Positions 11,819 through 23,700 of a stretch of 64,000 nucleotides of DNA are shown here, one piece after another. Positions within the stretch are counted from its first letter, which is position 1. Each line of letters starts with the position of its first letter. The stretch comes from Heterodera schachtii (Eukaryota; Nematoda; Chromadorea; Rhabditida; Heteroderidae): contig SIJG01000022.1 of the NCBI GenBank assembly GCA_023374025.1, forward strand, positions 620,001-684,000, read 5' to 3'. The notes under the pieces are model-generated. The model was not told where the DNA came from and did not search any database. It worked only from the letters and a program-made list of their open reading frames with translations. The translations under genes were made by a program, and so were the position numbers.

Positions 11819-12094
11819 CCTATTTTTTTACCGTATTAAATCTTCCACCACACCTTTTATTTATGCCGCCAGCCCCCAAAATTTCTTTTTCAAAATTGTT
11901 TATATTTATTTTAGAAGATTTTTTATTTAATTATGATTTCGAAATTTCAAAAATCTCACAATCCCACGCACACGCACACCCTGCAAATTTAATGCGGGAA
12001 AATGCCTTCATACATAATATTTAATTAAATGACCTAGACCTAAATGCGGGCTTTTTGTGTTGTTGTTGTTTTTTTGTTGCTCTATTTCAGTGTA
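11819..12094. repeat. Fragment of the CCCGCAATCC repeat family
   Basis: The phrase CCGCCAGCCCCCAAAATTTC and the following CACAATCCCACGC match sequence at about 44775 and 50100-50230, identifying a truncated copy of that interspersed family. Confidence 0.5.
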
Positions 12095-12919
12095 CAGGGT
12101 GACAAATAAGTAATGTCCCACTTCTTTCTTATAGAAAAGTAAAAACCGATTTTAATACTCATATTAAAGCCCATTCATTTCTCTATAAGAGAATGGAATG
12201 AATAAAAATTTTTTTATTCTACTTGAGTGTAATGGCAGCAAAATAATTGTGAGCCATTTTGGCTCCAAAAGTCATAGTTCTTCAAAATAAACGTGAGAAC
12301 CATGACAATTACTTTTTCTAAGATTAGAAAAAAATATCAAAACGAGAATTATGAAAAATCATGGGTTTCAATGAAAAAATTTCGCACTGAGTCAAAATGA
12401 AAATGGATTCATTTAGACAAATCGCAAATAAACAAGGATTATTCATATATTAGAAAGCCAGTTTTATTAAGAAAGTATGAAAAAAAGTATAGGTCTATGA
12501 AATGGGGGTGATATCCCTACGGCACGCACTTGGAAAATTATCTTTTCGAGCATTACATTTTCTAAATTCATTTTTTAGTTGGCCTTTTATTCACTTAAAC
12601 ATAACCCATTATTTATCTTATGTAGTCCTTTCAAGTGATTAGGTCGTAGTTATTTCTCATAAAAAATGGTTTATCTTCATTAAATCTTTCTCCGGAAAAG
12701 TGCCAAAATATTCATCCGGTAGTTGCGTGCCACCTGCAAAAAAATTTCGGCACATATTTGTCTCTATCTCAGAACTCCCAAAAGATAGGATAAAACTATT
12801 ATGTAGCAATATTCCCTAATCTATTGTGAACATTTTGAATATATTGTTGTCATTTTTGGCTGCATTTTAAAAAGTTATTCAAATAAATAAGTGGGACATT
12901 TTACTTATTTGTCACCCTG
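12095..12919. mobile_element. Tc1/mariner-type non-autonomous element (TA TSD)
   Basis: Ends CAGGGTGACAAATAAGTAAT and the complement ACTTATTTGTCACCCTG form a ~30-bp inverted repeat extending to TGTCCCACTT/AAGTGGGACA. TA dinucleotides lie immediately outside (12093-12094 and 12920-12921), as expected for Tc1/mariner insertion. The 825-bp interior has no transposase-length ORF. Confidence 0.85.
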
Positions 12920-13866
12920 TATAGTAAAAGTTAGCCAATATGGTAGTTCTCTGGGAGGGAATCGAACTTTCGACCGCCGTGCGGTGGCGATCGGCTTCTC
13001 GGGAAAAAAGAGAAGAAATTTTATCCCGTTGGAACGGGAAACCCATCTCTTTCATTCCTTTGGAGATATTGTTGGTGAGAAAAATGAATTCAAATTTTCA
13101 TTAATTTCTTAATCAGTATTGGAACGAAATTTCGATTCCCAGCCTTTTTGGGTACCGACGAAATTTTGATGCATAATTCTTTTGAAAGGCCGAAATTAGT
13201 CAACGATTAATTACAAGTTTGGCCGAAACAAAAGATGTATCTGTTCTTACAGAATTAATTAGCTTTGTTTTACATGCGTTTTCGATTTTTAAAATTAATT
13301 TACTCTAAAGTTTTGCCTTCATGTACCAAAATTTGAATTTATTCATAAGAAATTTTATTTCTAGGCGAAATTCCCTTTTTGTTGGTTTATTCGGATTAAG
13401 AATTTATGTAAAACATATGAAAATGTTTAAAAAAAAATTAAATTATTTTTTTAAACAATAAACCCACGATTCTTGTCAACTTTTACCAGTCTCTTCAAAT
13501 TTTTATCATTATACGATCTTGGTATTTTTTCATGCCCAAGACGGGAAAACGCATTTGACAAAATGTGTTCGCGAAAATTGATTTTAGTGAGATCAATCGA
13601 GAAGATAAATTTGGTGCTTCCAATTATTCATAAATAAGTTAAAATAGCAAAATTTTATCACTCATTTAAATATATTCAGGATCAAATTTCTTGAAATGAC
13701 TTTTTAAATTAAAATCTTTTGAATTTTAATAATATTATTATCCCAAAAAAACTCAAAGCAATTTCCAGTTTCTTAGATGCTAAAATGGGTTTGAGTGAAA
13801 ATTAGTGAAGAAATTGGGAGAAAATAAAATTTAAAAAATATTTTAAAGCATGCCAATAAATGTTTA

Positions 13867-13926
13867 TGTGGCTTAGTGGCGAATCTTCTTGTTTTTCTAA
13901 CACCCTCGCGTTGGTTCAATTTACCC
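13867..13926 (+). other. tRNA-like A/B-box pair, possible SINE or tRNA relic
   Basis: TGGCTTAGTGGCG resembles a Pol III A box and GGTTCAATTTACC about 45 bp later resembles a B box. I could not fold a cloverleaf with a proper acceptor stem, so this is a weak candidate for a decayed tRNA or tRNA-derived SINE head. Confidence 0.25.
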
Positions 13927-14629
13927 TTAAGGATTAAACATATTTTTTTATATTGTATTTCTTTAGTAAATGACAATTTTTTAATTGATTTAATTTTAAT
14001 TTAATTACCAATTATCTCTTTCATTTCGGGATATTTTACATCAAATAGCCTATAAACTCACAAAACTTGTCATTTTTAATTTTTTAAAATTTTAAAAATT
14101 TGACTAAAAACCCAAAAAGTGATACATATTTCTAGTGCTAAAGGTGTTAAATTTTTTGAATTTTTCCCAGGCGGCGCCTTTTGGCACCATTTTGACGAAA
14201 ATTTTCATAATTTTGCTCAAAATTAATCAAATTTTTTTATTTATATCATTCGTTAGCATTAAATGTTTCTTTATTAGTCTTCAAGGTTTCAAATAAATTT
14301 GTTGACTTTCAATAAAAAATTTATCGAATAATATTGGTCATAACTTTTTTGTTAAATTTTGTTTTTTTTTTCAAAAAATAATTACTTTGCTATTAGATTA
14401 TTACAATATAAATTATAAAATTTTATTTACGTGAACATAGATATTTAAGTTTTTATAGAAAATTTATTTAGCTAGAAATTAAAAAAAAAAATTTTTTTGT
14501 ATATTAATTAAATGGCCAAAAATCCAACAATAATTTTCTTCTTAAATAAAATAATGCTATTGAACTAATAAAATACTTAAAACAGTAATTTGCATAATAA
14601 ATAAGTTGAATTAATAATTTTTTTCAGTA

Positions 14630-17600
14630 ATGCGAAAATTGCTTATTCCAATTTCACTTGTGCTGTTGAGCCCAGTGATTATTTTAATATTAAAATTTTT
14701 ATTGCGTGAAAATATGCCGACGAAAATAACAATTAACCCAACCACGGGAGTTCATATGCCAACAAAGATTGAATATGAGGTCGACATAGACAACCCAGAG
14801 TTGCTGCTTGGAATGAACACACAAGTAAAAATCTGTGAATATTTGAGTGTATTAAAAATTTTTAATGACTTTTTCAATAAAATAAAAACAAAGTTTAATG
14901 AGTTTCCGTATTACTTATTAGAAATTATATTCTAATATTAAGCCATTGCCAACAAAAAGTCACTTTGGTACATTTAATGAGGATTGGGACAGTATTTGTG
15001 GTAGTGATGGCCAGCAGCAGCAATGTGTGAGAAAATTTGATGGCAAATTCCAGCGCAATGTTGTGAGTTTAAAAAAATAATATCCATTATTAAATTAAAT
15101 TTTTTTTTTTAAATCATTCAGTTTTAGTTTATTCCGTCGCTTAAATTGGCCGGATGTTTAATTGCAAAAAATTCAAACATTTTCTTGGAGACGTTGTTTT
15201 GTTACTTTGCAAACATGAACAAACTTAACACGACAAATATCGATTACATTCTCTTCAATTTGTTTGTTCATAATTATTAATAATAATTAATAATAGAACC
15301 CTTAAATTTGTGGGTCCCGCTGCGGGATTGGAACTCCAAATTTTTGCGGGATGGGACCCTGGAGGCATAAAACGCGCAAATCCCTCATTTAAAATTTGCG
15401 GGATTTTTGAAATTATTTTGTTTTTCGCATCAGTTTTTTTGCTGCTCACGTTAAATTTTTTTTTAATTTCAGACCTAGAATTAAGAAGATGTTTTGTTAT
15501 GTTGAGACGCCATATTATTCTGAATTGTCAATGGAAGAGGTATATTTTTATTTGAATTGGTTCATTTGGCGTTATGTCACTGTTCAGCTTGTGACCAATG
15601 TTACAAGGACAAAAGATCCAACCAATGAATTGCAACTGTGGAAAATGGTTGCTTTGGTGCGTGATCCAATTGAGCGATTTATTGCTGGATTTGTTGACAA
15701 ATGTTTCCAGTAATCTTTTATACCATTTTCTACAGTAATCGAGGGCAGGACAGATGGTAGGGTGGGTTTACCGCTTTTCTACCGTTAATCGAGGAGCAGG
15801 CCAGGGGGCGGTAGAATGGGCATTCATTTCTTTTTTATTTGGCAAAACACAATTTTAAAAATATTTTTATTCCAGTAATCTTTTTAAATTTGGCATTTGT
15901 CTTCGAATTTGACATTACGACAAAAAATTATGCCGTTTGTCGTTTGAATAAGCCGTTTTTCCGTTTGTCGTTTGTCTCTGTCGTGTGAATTGTCATCCAA
16001 TCACAATTGACAAAATCTACCGTAAATTTGTCTTTTGTCCTCACTTTTTTAAGGATTAATCAACATTTCTCAGGAAAATGCAAAAAAAAATAATAATCGA
16101 AAAATGGCAAAAAAGTCTTTCTATGGGTTTTTGGGTACGTAGATTCCGAATCTAACAGTTATTTTTGCTCTAATTCTAATCATAAACCTAAATTCAAAAG
16201 ACCGGAATAAATGAATAAAAAATTATAGAAAAAATATAGAAATAAAATCTGAGATCGGATTCATGATCAGCGAACTTATTTACCTCTAGAAACATGTTTT
16301 TAATATTAAATAAAAATTTTTGGGTCAAAATAATTTGGTGGATTTTTGGGACACTTCTCAGACGACAAATTTGAGGGGCGGTGTTGAGCGCCCCCCAAAT
16401 ATTTGACGTTTGTCGTCTGAAATTTGGCGTTTGTCGTTGGTTTCAATCACAATTACGAACGCCAAACGACAAACACCAAATTTCAGATGACAAACGACAA
16501 ATTTTTTAATTGTGATTGGAGATAACGACAAACGATGTATATTACGACAGATTTGTCGTTTGTCGTTTATCTTTTGTCGTTCGTAATTGCCCCCAGGGGG
16601 CGGTAGAGTGGGCCATTCATTTCTTTTTTTTGGTAAAAAAAATTTAAAAAAATATATTTTTAAACTCTATTGAAAAATTAAGCTTAATTTATCTTTAATT
16701 CGTTTATATATTTTTAATAATTTCAAATTGATTTTTTAATTGTTATTCTTCAGACTTTGTTCCAACAGGTTTCATGCTTTTATCGTTGAAATTTAATAAT
16801 AATTAAAAAAAAGAAAGAAAGAAAGAAACCAATTCTATTTATAGTTTCAAATTTCATTTGCCGCGGTTACCCCACATTTGCGCCCCAGACATTTGCGCCT
16901 ATGTGCAAAATCGGGTTCAAACCTAAGTTTTTTTAATCCCTGATAAACGGTTGCCGCAATTGTGGGGAACAAAACAGGTCTCGCCATTTTCAAGTTTTTT
17001 TTAATTTGCGACCCAAACGACTGCCTTCCGCCGTATGGCCCTGTCCGCTGTCCCCCATTTTTTAAAACATTATTTTTTCGTATCGTTTTTAATTTTTTCT
17101 TTGTCGCAGAGCACCATTGTATAGACCTGAAGACACTGGTGGACGACAATATTGCAATGGCTGTGGGCCAAATTTGACATGTTTTGTCATGACGGAATAT
17201 GAAAAAATGTTAAACCATTCGTCGTCCAATCTTTCATTTGTGCCCACGGCGGAGGACGCGCATTTTTTTCCACAAAATTGGTATTAAATAATATCTCCCT
17301 GTCCATGGGCATCTGTCCATGTTGTTTGGGCCAAAAATTTCAAGAAAAACCGCGAAAAAAGTAATTTATATAAATAAATTTTATTTTTAGGCTATGCCCG
17401 TTCCAGAGAATCAATTTCACGTTAATTAAATATAAAAGTTTGGCCAAAGCTGAGGATGAACAAAATTTCACAGACCAATTCGTGGCCTTTTTGGCTAATA
17501 TTCCAAGCTTAAGCAATGAAACGATTGAATTCGTCCGTGCCCAAGCGGGTTTGAAGCTTGGCCATCACACTTCTGGGTCGACGGCGTATAAATTTGTGAA

Positions 17601-17727
17601 GAAGCGGCTTTATGAAAGCCCATTTTTGATGGAATTTCTTGTGCGGATGTTTTACTGGGACTTCAAAGTGTTGGGCTTTCCATTGCCAAAACTTTTTGAA
17701 ACTTCGTCCGATAAAATATTAAATTAA
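14630..17727 (+). CDS. Carbohydrate sulfotransferase-like type II membrane protein, copy 2
   Basis: Exons 14630-14824, 14943-15062, 15128-15261, 15473-15539, 15588-15709, 17110-17280 and 17391-17727 again give exactly 381 aa, with the same splice phases as copy 1. The signal anchor, the ALVRDPIERFIAGFVDKC phosphate-binding motif, CNGCGPNLTCF and HFFPQNW are all kept, so both copies look functional. The exon 6-7 block is almost identical to copy 1, while exons 1-3 and the stop region differ more (this copy ends TSSDKILN, copy 1 IRYGTI). Intron 3 and intron 5 carry repeat insertions absent or different in copy 1. TTTTTTCAG lies just before the ATG, a probable trans-splice acceptor. The function is by family, as for copy 1; substrate unknown. 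Confidence 0.85.
15850..16592. repeat. TTTGTCGT-rich palindromic repeat in intron 5 of copy 2
   Basis: The octamer TTTGTCGT and its complement ACGACAAA recur more than a dozen times between about 15910 and 16580, forming many potential hairpins. The block is bracketed by a direct duplication of CCAGGGGGCGGTAGA (15802 and 16592 region), which suggests an insertion with a long target duplication or a tandem duplication around it. Confidence 0.6.
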
Positions 17728-18120
17728 GCTATGGAATGATTTGACCCAATGTAATTGAAACAATTTCGATCAATTTTCTGTAAATTTTGCTCTTTATATC
17801 TCTTTGCTTTTTGTTTTCGAATTTGGTATTTTTGAAAAATTTTTTGCGTTTCTTGACCATATTGGGAGTGTCACGTTAACCATGAAACATGAATTATTGG
17901 TCGTCTGAAATGGCAGTTAAAGTCATTGAAATTATTTTTTCAAAAAAAAAAAAGTAAAAATCGAGAACTTTAGGATTATTTTTCAAATAATTTACCAATT
18001 TTCGACTGTTAATATTTTTTTATTAATATTCTCAAGAAAAAATTCCTAAAATTGAATTGAGCAAAATTTCGGTCTTCAGGGTCAAAGGGTAGCTTTAATA
18101 GAGGGGACCATTCTAATAGA

Positions 18121-20690
18121 AGGTTTTTTGAAAATGTTTTAAGTCCATATAATTTACAACCTTACTAATACCTTAATTTAAAAACAAATAAATTGTATTA
18201 AAAATGGAAAAATCCCGCTGAAATTCATATGCATGCCATTCAAACCGTACTCTGGCACGAAACAAAGTCTAATAACACCATTTTTGATGTGTCTCCCCGT
18301 TTTATGACTGCGATTTATGTACATTCTATTCTCTCCAATTGGGCGGCAGAGAAGAGAATATTTTCGGACTCCTTCCCCTGCTAATGATCCGTCGTCCCCC
18401 CGCTGGCGCCATAATGGGCAAATTTCGTCGACAGTTTTCCCAAATTCGCCGTTGCTGCCAAATGATTTCGTCGATGCCCATTTATCAGCCAAAACCATTT
18501 TTGATAAAAGCTACTTGCTGACTGCTTTTGCTTGCTCTGTTCAATGCCGGGCAGAATGATAAAATGATTATAGAAATTCAAGGAAATGAAAATGCGATTG
18601 GTTGGCGACGTACAAATAATTAATTTTCTCTGCTGTGCATATAATGAGTTGGTTGTAATTAATTGTTTGAGAAGCAGCACAAGCAAAAGCCCAACCAATC
18701 CTTATCACTTATCATTTCATCACCATGACGGTGGGACTGACGGACGACGGGCGAATAAATGCGGCGAAATGATTGCCCAATGGCCATTTTCATCACTTTT
18801 AATGCTTTTCTTTTTAAATATGTACAAAACATTGTGCATTTTGTTGAAAATGTTTCATTTTTAGTGAAAGAAAGGTTGAGACTTAAAAAAGATTTTAATT
18901 AATACATTTAATGATTAGTAAAAACAACCAATTAAAAATTTTTAAGAAGCATTCCATAGCTTCAAGTCTTCTCTCAATTAAATAAACATTCTCATATTTT
19001 AAGAAAAAACGTTGATATGCAAAAAATTTAAGAAATAATATAATTATTTGGCTTTTTTGTAACTGTTTTTTTTTTGAAATTTAACACAGCAAAGATTATT
19101 TGCCAATTAAATATTAATTTTTAATTCGTCTTTAGTCCAAGTACGACGAGATTATTTCATTTTTACTTAACAATTTTTTTATTACACATTAATATTCTTT
19201 AGTTATCGTAAGTCTCGGACTCGATTCTCGGCACTAATTACTAAAATCTTTGACTTAAACTCAAAAAGGCCCATTTGAACGCCTGTTTTTTATAGCTCGA
19301 AAATGTTTGTCAAAAACACAAAAAACACATTCTCAGCACATTTTTATAAAAACCAAAGAATTCCTAAGGGGGTTTGGCATAAAAAACCTATTTGGGGTTT
19401 TAGAATCTATTTCGCAATTTACGAAAAATTTCTTAAGAAAAATGCAATAGAAATCAAAAAAACTCTTCGGCGACGCCTGTCGGCATCGCCGGACCCAAAA
19501 TGACCTAAAATTTGTCGCCTATTTTTGCACCTATTTGCGGGTTTGTTTTTGGCACTTTTAGCACTTGTTAGGTACCTATTTTTTGAATTGAAGCACCTTA
19601 TAATTGGGCCCTAGTTCTTAAGAATGGCCGGACTCAATTGTCCCCGTCCCACTTTTCTGCTCTGCTAATTCCCATTATCATCTCATTTCTTCCCAAGAAC
19701 TTTGGTCTTAGCACTCACATTGGCTCAAAGAATGCCCTTCTATTTACACAAATCATAATCATTTGTTGCTTTGATTGTGCGTCCCTTCCTTTGCTCCCAC
19801 CCCCTGGATTAATTAGGGCAATTTCACTGACAAATCAGTGAGTGATTAGTGAGTGACTTGTTTGATAATAACTCTCACAATATCACTAAATTAAATTTTT
19901 ATTTATAGTAAATAGAAATATGGGCATTGAAAGATGGTCATTTTATAATGAAAATACACATTTTGTTTAATAGTCGCAAATTTCTCCGGATTTTAACCAA
20001 AATTATTATCGAGGCAGTTTATAAAGTTTTATCGTTTTTTATGAATTAACGAAGGCATTTTACTATTCTTTTTTTATTTACTGAAATGCATTGTTTGAGA
20101 TAAAAATTAATTGTCGCCCCATTCTAATGACCCCCCCCCCCAACCATTCCCAACCAAAAAATGGCATGGCATGGTACGTGATAACACCGAGCCCAATTGT
20201 TGTTGTGTTTAGCAACTGCAATTATTTTTTTCCATCTTCTTGTGATTGATATGCGATAGAAAAATTTATTTGTTTCCATTATTTTATTTAATTAGTGACA
20301 AAAAAAAATTAAAAATATGGTATGCAAAATTATTTTAAGGAATCGCGCACAAATAAGAACTTGCTGAATTATTACATGAGGCACCACTCCTATCGGTCGA
20401 TAGCTCTAAGTCCCTAAAGCCTTTTAATTTGTAAAAATTTTCAAAGTTTAAAAAAGTTTTAGCAAAAAGCCCTAAAACCGAATGCTTCAGTAGTTATGTT
20501 TCGTCAATTTTTTTTGCAGAAAAAAAACAATTAAATCGTATGATTATTATTATCAATCAGCCTTAAGACTCTGTTTTAGTATTGAATTTTTTTTTGTGAT
20601 CATTGAAAAACTTTTTTGGTTTGCTATTTTGCAATTTTGTTCTTTATTCTTTATTGTTCATGTTAAGGTATAGGTAATATTTATTTGCTT
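18121..20690. other. Intergenic region, no gene recognised
   Basis: Overlapping frames on both strands at 18178-18864 have no recognisable motif and no supporting splice signals. A copy of the GC-rich palindromic core lies at 19469-19494. A T-rich stretch precedes the next gene. Confidence 0.35.
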
Positions 20691-20706
20691 ACAGCAATTA
20701 AAAAAA

Positions 20707-23700
20707 ATGGCTGCATTTTTGAATGGCAATGCTCACAGCAGCATTGAATGCAACGGTGTCGTCCATGCCAAAAATGACATTGATCAGAATGGCACCAAAT
20801 TGGCTGATCGCTTACAACATTCGGTGCAAATTGGGACCAAAAAAGCGTCGGTGTCAAGGGGGAGCATCAATGTCAACAAATATGTGGTGGAAGTGATCAG
20901 TGACACTGATCAGCTGCACACGCTGGAACAATATGCCATTGACTACGCTCATTCAATTGGTCAGTGAACTTTATGTATAATGTGTTGCCCAAATTTCATT
21001 TCATGTTTGTTACGCTTGCTAATGTTGTTTTTTGATAATTTCAGTAATTAGTTAATTGACAATTTTTGGGATCAATGCCAAATCGGGGCAAAATTTTTAA
21101 AGTTTTCCAACGGCATGCCTTTCTACTACGATAGGACCCCTTTTTTAAAGATACTTGGCTCGGCCCTTCCCTATCTCTGTGATTAAAAAAAAATGAATTT
21201 TTTATTGCAATAAAATTTATTATTCCCAATTGTGGTCCCTAATCCCCGACATTTTGCGCTCCCCGACATGCAGCCCTCCCCCGCTCTCCCCGCTCTACGA
21301 GAATTTCTTCCCCGAGGGTCGGGGTTAACCTTAGTTAAAATTGTTGTTTTTTAGTAAAATTCAAAAAAAGTCATTGAATTTAAAGGTTTGGTGGCCCCAC
21401 TTGTTAATATTTTTTTGATAATTTTAAGCATTTTTTTATTTAAAAAAAACTATAATTCATTCAAAAGGCCATTTTTCCGGGCCCCAAAATTCCTTAGAAT
21501 TTTCTTAAATTTCTGCACAAAATCTGAGAAAATGGGCATTTAACAAAATCTTTTAACAATCCAATTTTCCCTCGGTTGTGTCTATCGGATTTTTCAAGTC
21601 ATTTTTTTGTAAAACAAATTGAGAATTTTTAATTTTTACTAGCAAACAAAAAATCATTTTGAAATATTTTTCAGAAAAAATTCGGTATTTATTTGAAAAA
21701 TTTACAAATCCCACAGGCTCTCAAAAACTATTAGATTGACCTTTTTGGGATAAAATTTTTTCTTGCAACATCGGACCAAACATTTTTAAATTTTCCCACG
21801 GCACTCCTTTCTGACATGCCGGGACCCCTTCTTCAAAGGTACACCGTTCTGCTGAGAATTTCTTCCACGAGGGTCGAGGCTTAACCCTAGTTTAAAATAT
21901 TGTTTTTTCAGAAAATTAAAATTCTTGCATTTTAAAGGTTTGGTGGCCCCACTTTCGGACCCGCCGGAGGGAAAATTCACCAACATTTATGCCGTTCCGC
22001 CTCCAATCGCATTGCTTCCGTCCCCGTTCCCGCGCGAACTGTACGACCACGCAGTGAACGTGCAACAAGCGATGAACGAGCTGTACTTTCGTGTTGCATC
22101 GGACCATGACTTTTTGATGGACGCATTTAAGGACGTGGTCAAAGGTGATTTAAGCTAAAATTACGATCCATCAGATATTTTTATATATTTCTTTTTTGAA
22201 ATTTTGAGAAACTTTTTGTAAATTAAAAAAATAGATTTATTTTACATTTATACCCTTATGGATTGATTATATGTAAAAGATAGCTGAAAAAATCACATTT
22301 GAATCTTTTTTCATTTTTTCAAAGGCGACCCATTTATGGCACGTCTTGTGCAAATCGCCCAAATGGTCCACGACGAGGGCATTCATCAGCCATTGGCTGT
22401 TCAACTCCAACGTTCGGATTATATGGCACATTGGGACCCGTCAGATGGGAGCATGGCACTCAAGCAGGTCCTGGTGGAACCTATTTTGACAAATAATAAA
22501 TATATTTTTTGAAATTTTGTAAAAAATTATTTTTTTGGATGAATTTTTTATACTTTCATATAAATATTTGCTTTTAAAATAATTTTTCTTAAATTTTTAG
22601 GTTGAAGTGAACATCGGACCAATTGGGGGCCCTGGCTTTGCCTTTGGGGTTTCCAAATTGCATCAAAAAATGCTGGACAAACTTGCGATTGAGCATGATG
22701 GAAAGCCAGCCATTTTGGCCAATTCGGAAGCGCCCCTGAACCGTTCTCGCCAAAACATCGCCTACACACTTTATCAGTCATGGTAAGTCAATTGTAGCAA
22801 ATAAAACTAATTAATTTAATTTTAGTATTTTTTCCTAAACGGAAATTTTTAATGTTTTTTTTAAATTTGCAACAAAAAATTCTCATTTTAATGGCAATTA
22901 TCATTTTTTAATTGCCTTAAATTATTATCAATTAATGTACAATAAAATGTTAATTGTTTGTTTATTCAAAGGAAATTGTTCGGCGACCCAAAAGCTGTGC
23001 TTCTCTTTTTGGACACGCCGAACATTACGCATTTTGAGCAGTTGCAATTCATTCAGTTTGAAGTGGAAAAGTTGGGCAAACAACAAGGCAATTTTGTGAA
23101 GGTGTTGGTGCTTTCGCTGACCGAAGCATCGAAAAGGTCAACGACCAATTTCTATTAATGATCTAAAAACCGTATAAATACAGCCCCCCCCCCTCAATTA
23201 GAGCATACCCCCTCAAATAAAGCTACCGTTTGAAGGGGGTTGAAGAACCCCCGCCCGCAAAATAAAGCCCCCTTTCGAGGGGGGTTGAAATGACCTATCT
23301 CTAAAACAAAGCCCCCCCCCCCCCCCACCGTGGGGGTTCTTTTTTGGAAATACGGTAATATAATTTGTATTAACTGGAAAATTTGCACAAAATTGTTTTA
23401 GATAAATTATTTTTTAAAGACAGAGTAAAAATATTGCTTTAAAAGTATTTAATAAATTAAAAAACCGGTCCAAATATTTTAAAATAATTTTTATTTATTT
23501 TTAGAATTTCGCTTGACGAAAGCGGCGACTTTTCATTGTATTTGGACGGCACAAAACGAGTGGCATTGGTGCACATCGCTGACGGCAACGTGCCGCATGA
23601 GTACCCAACGGAGCACGAATGGACGGCACGGACAACGATCGAGCGATCAAATGCCATTTTGTCGCCAAATATTCGCTTCCATCTGAGTAGCACTAAAAAA

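Larger units (their letters stand above)
13010..18120 (+). repeat. Segmental duplicon B (with sulfotransferase copy 2)
   Basis: It is the counterpart of duplicon A from about 13440. The stretch 13010-13115 is also matched in inverted orientation at 29190-29300, so the duplicated unit once extended at least this far upstream. It contains the second sulfotransferase gene. Confidence 0.7.

Noticed and set aside
12936..13000. Possible minus-strand tRNA (GTTCGATTCCC box)
   Set aside because: No matching A box at the right distance and no acceptor stem; left as chance similarity.
18178..18864. Several overlapping 80-106-residue frames on both strands
   Set aside because: No shared motif, splice context or composition that separates one as coding.
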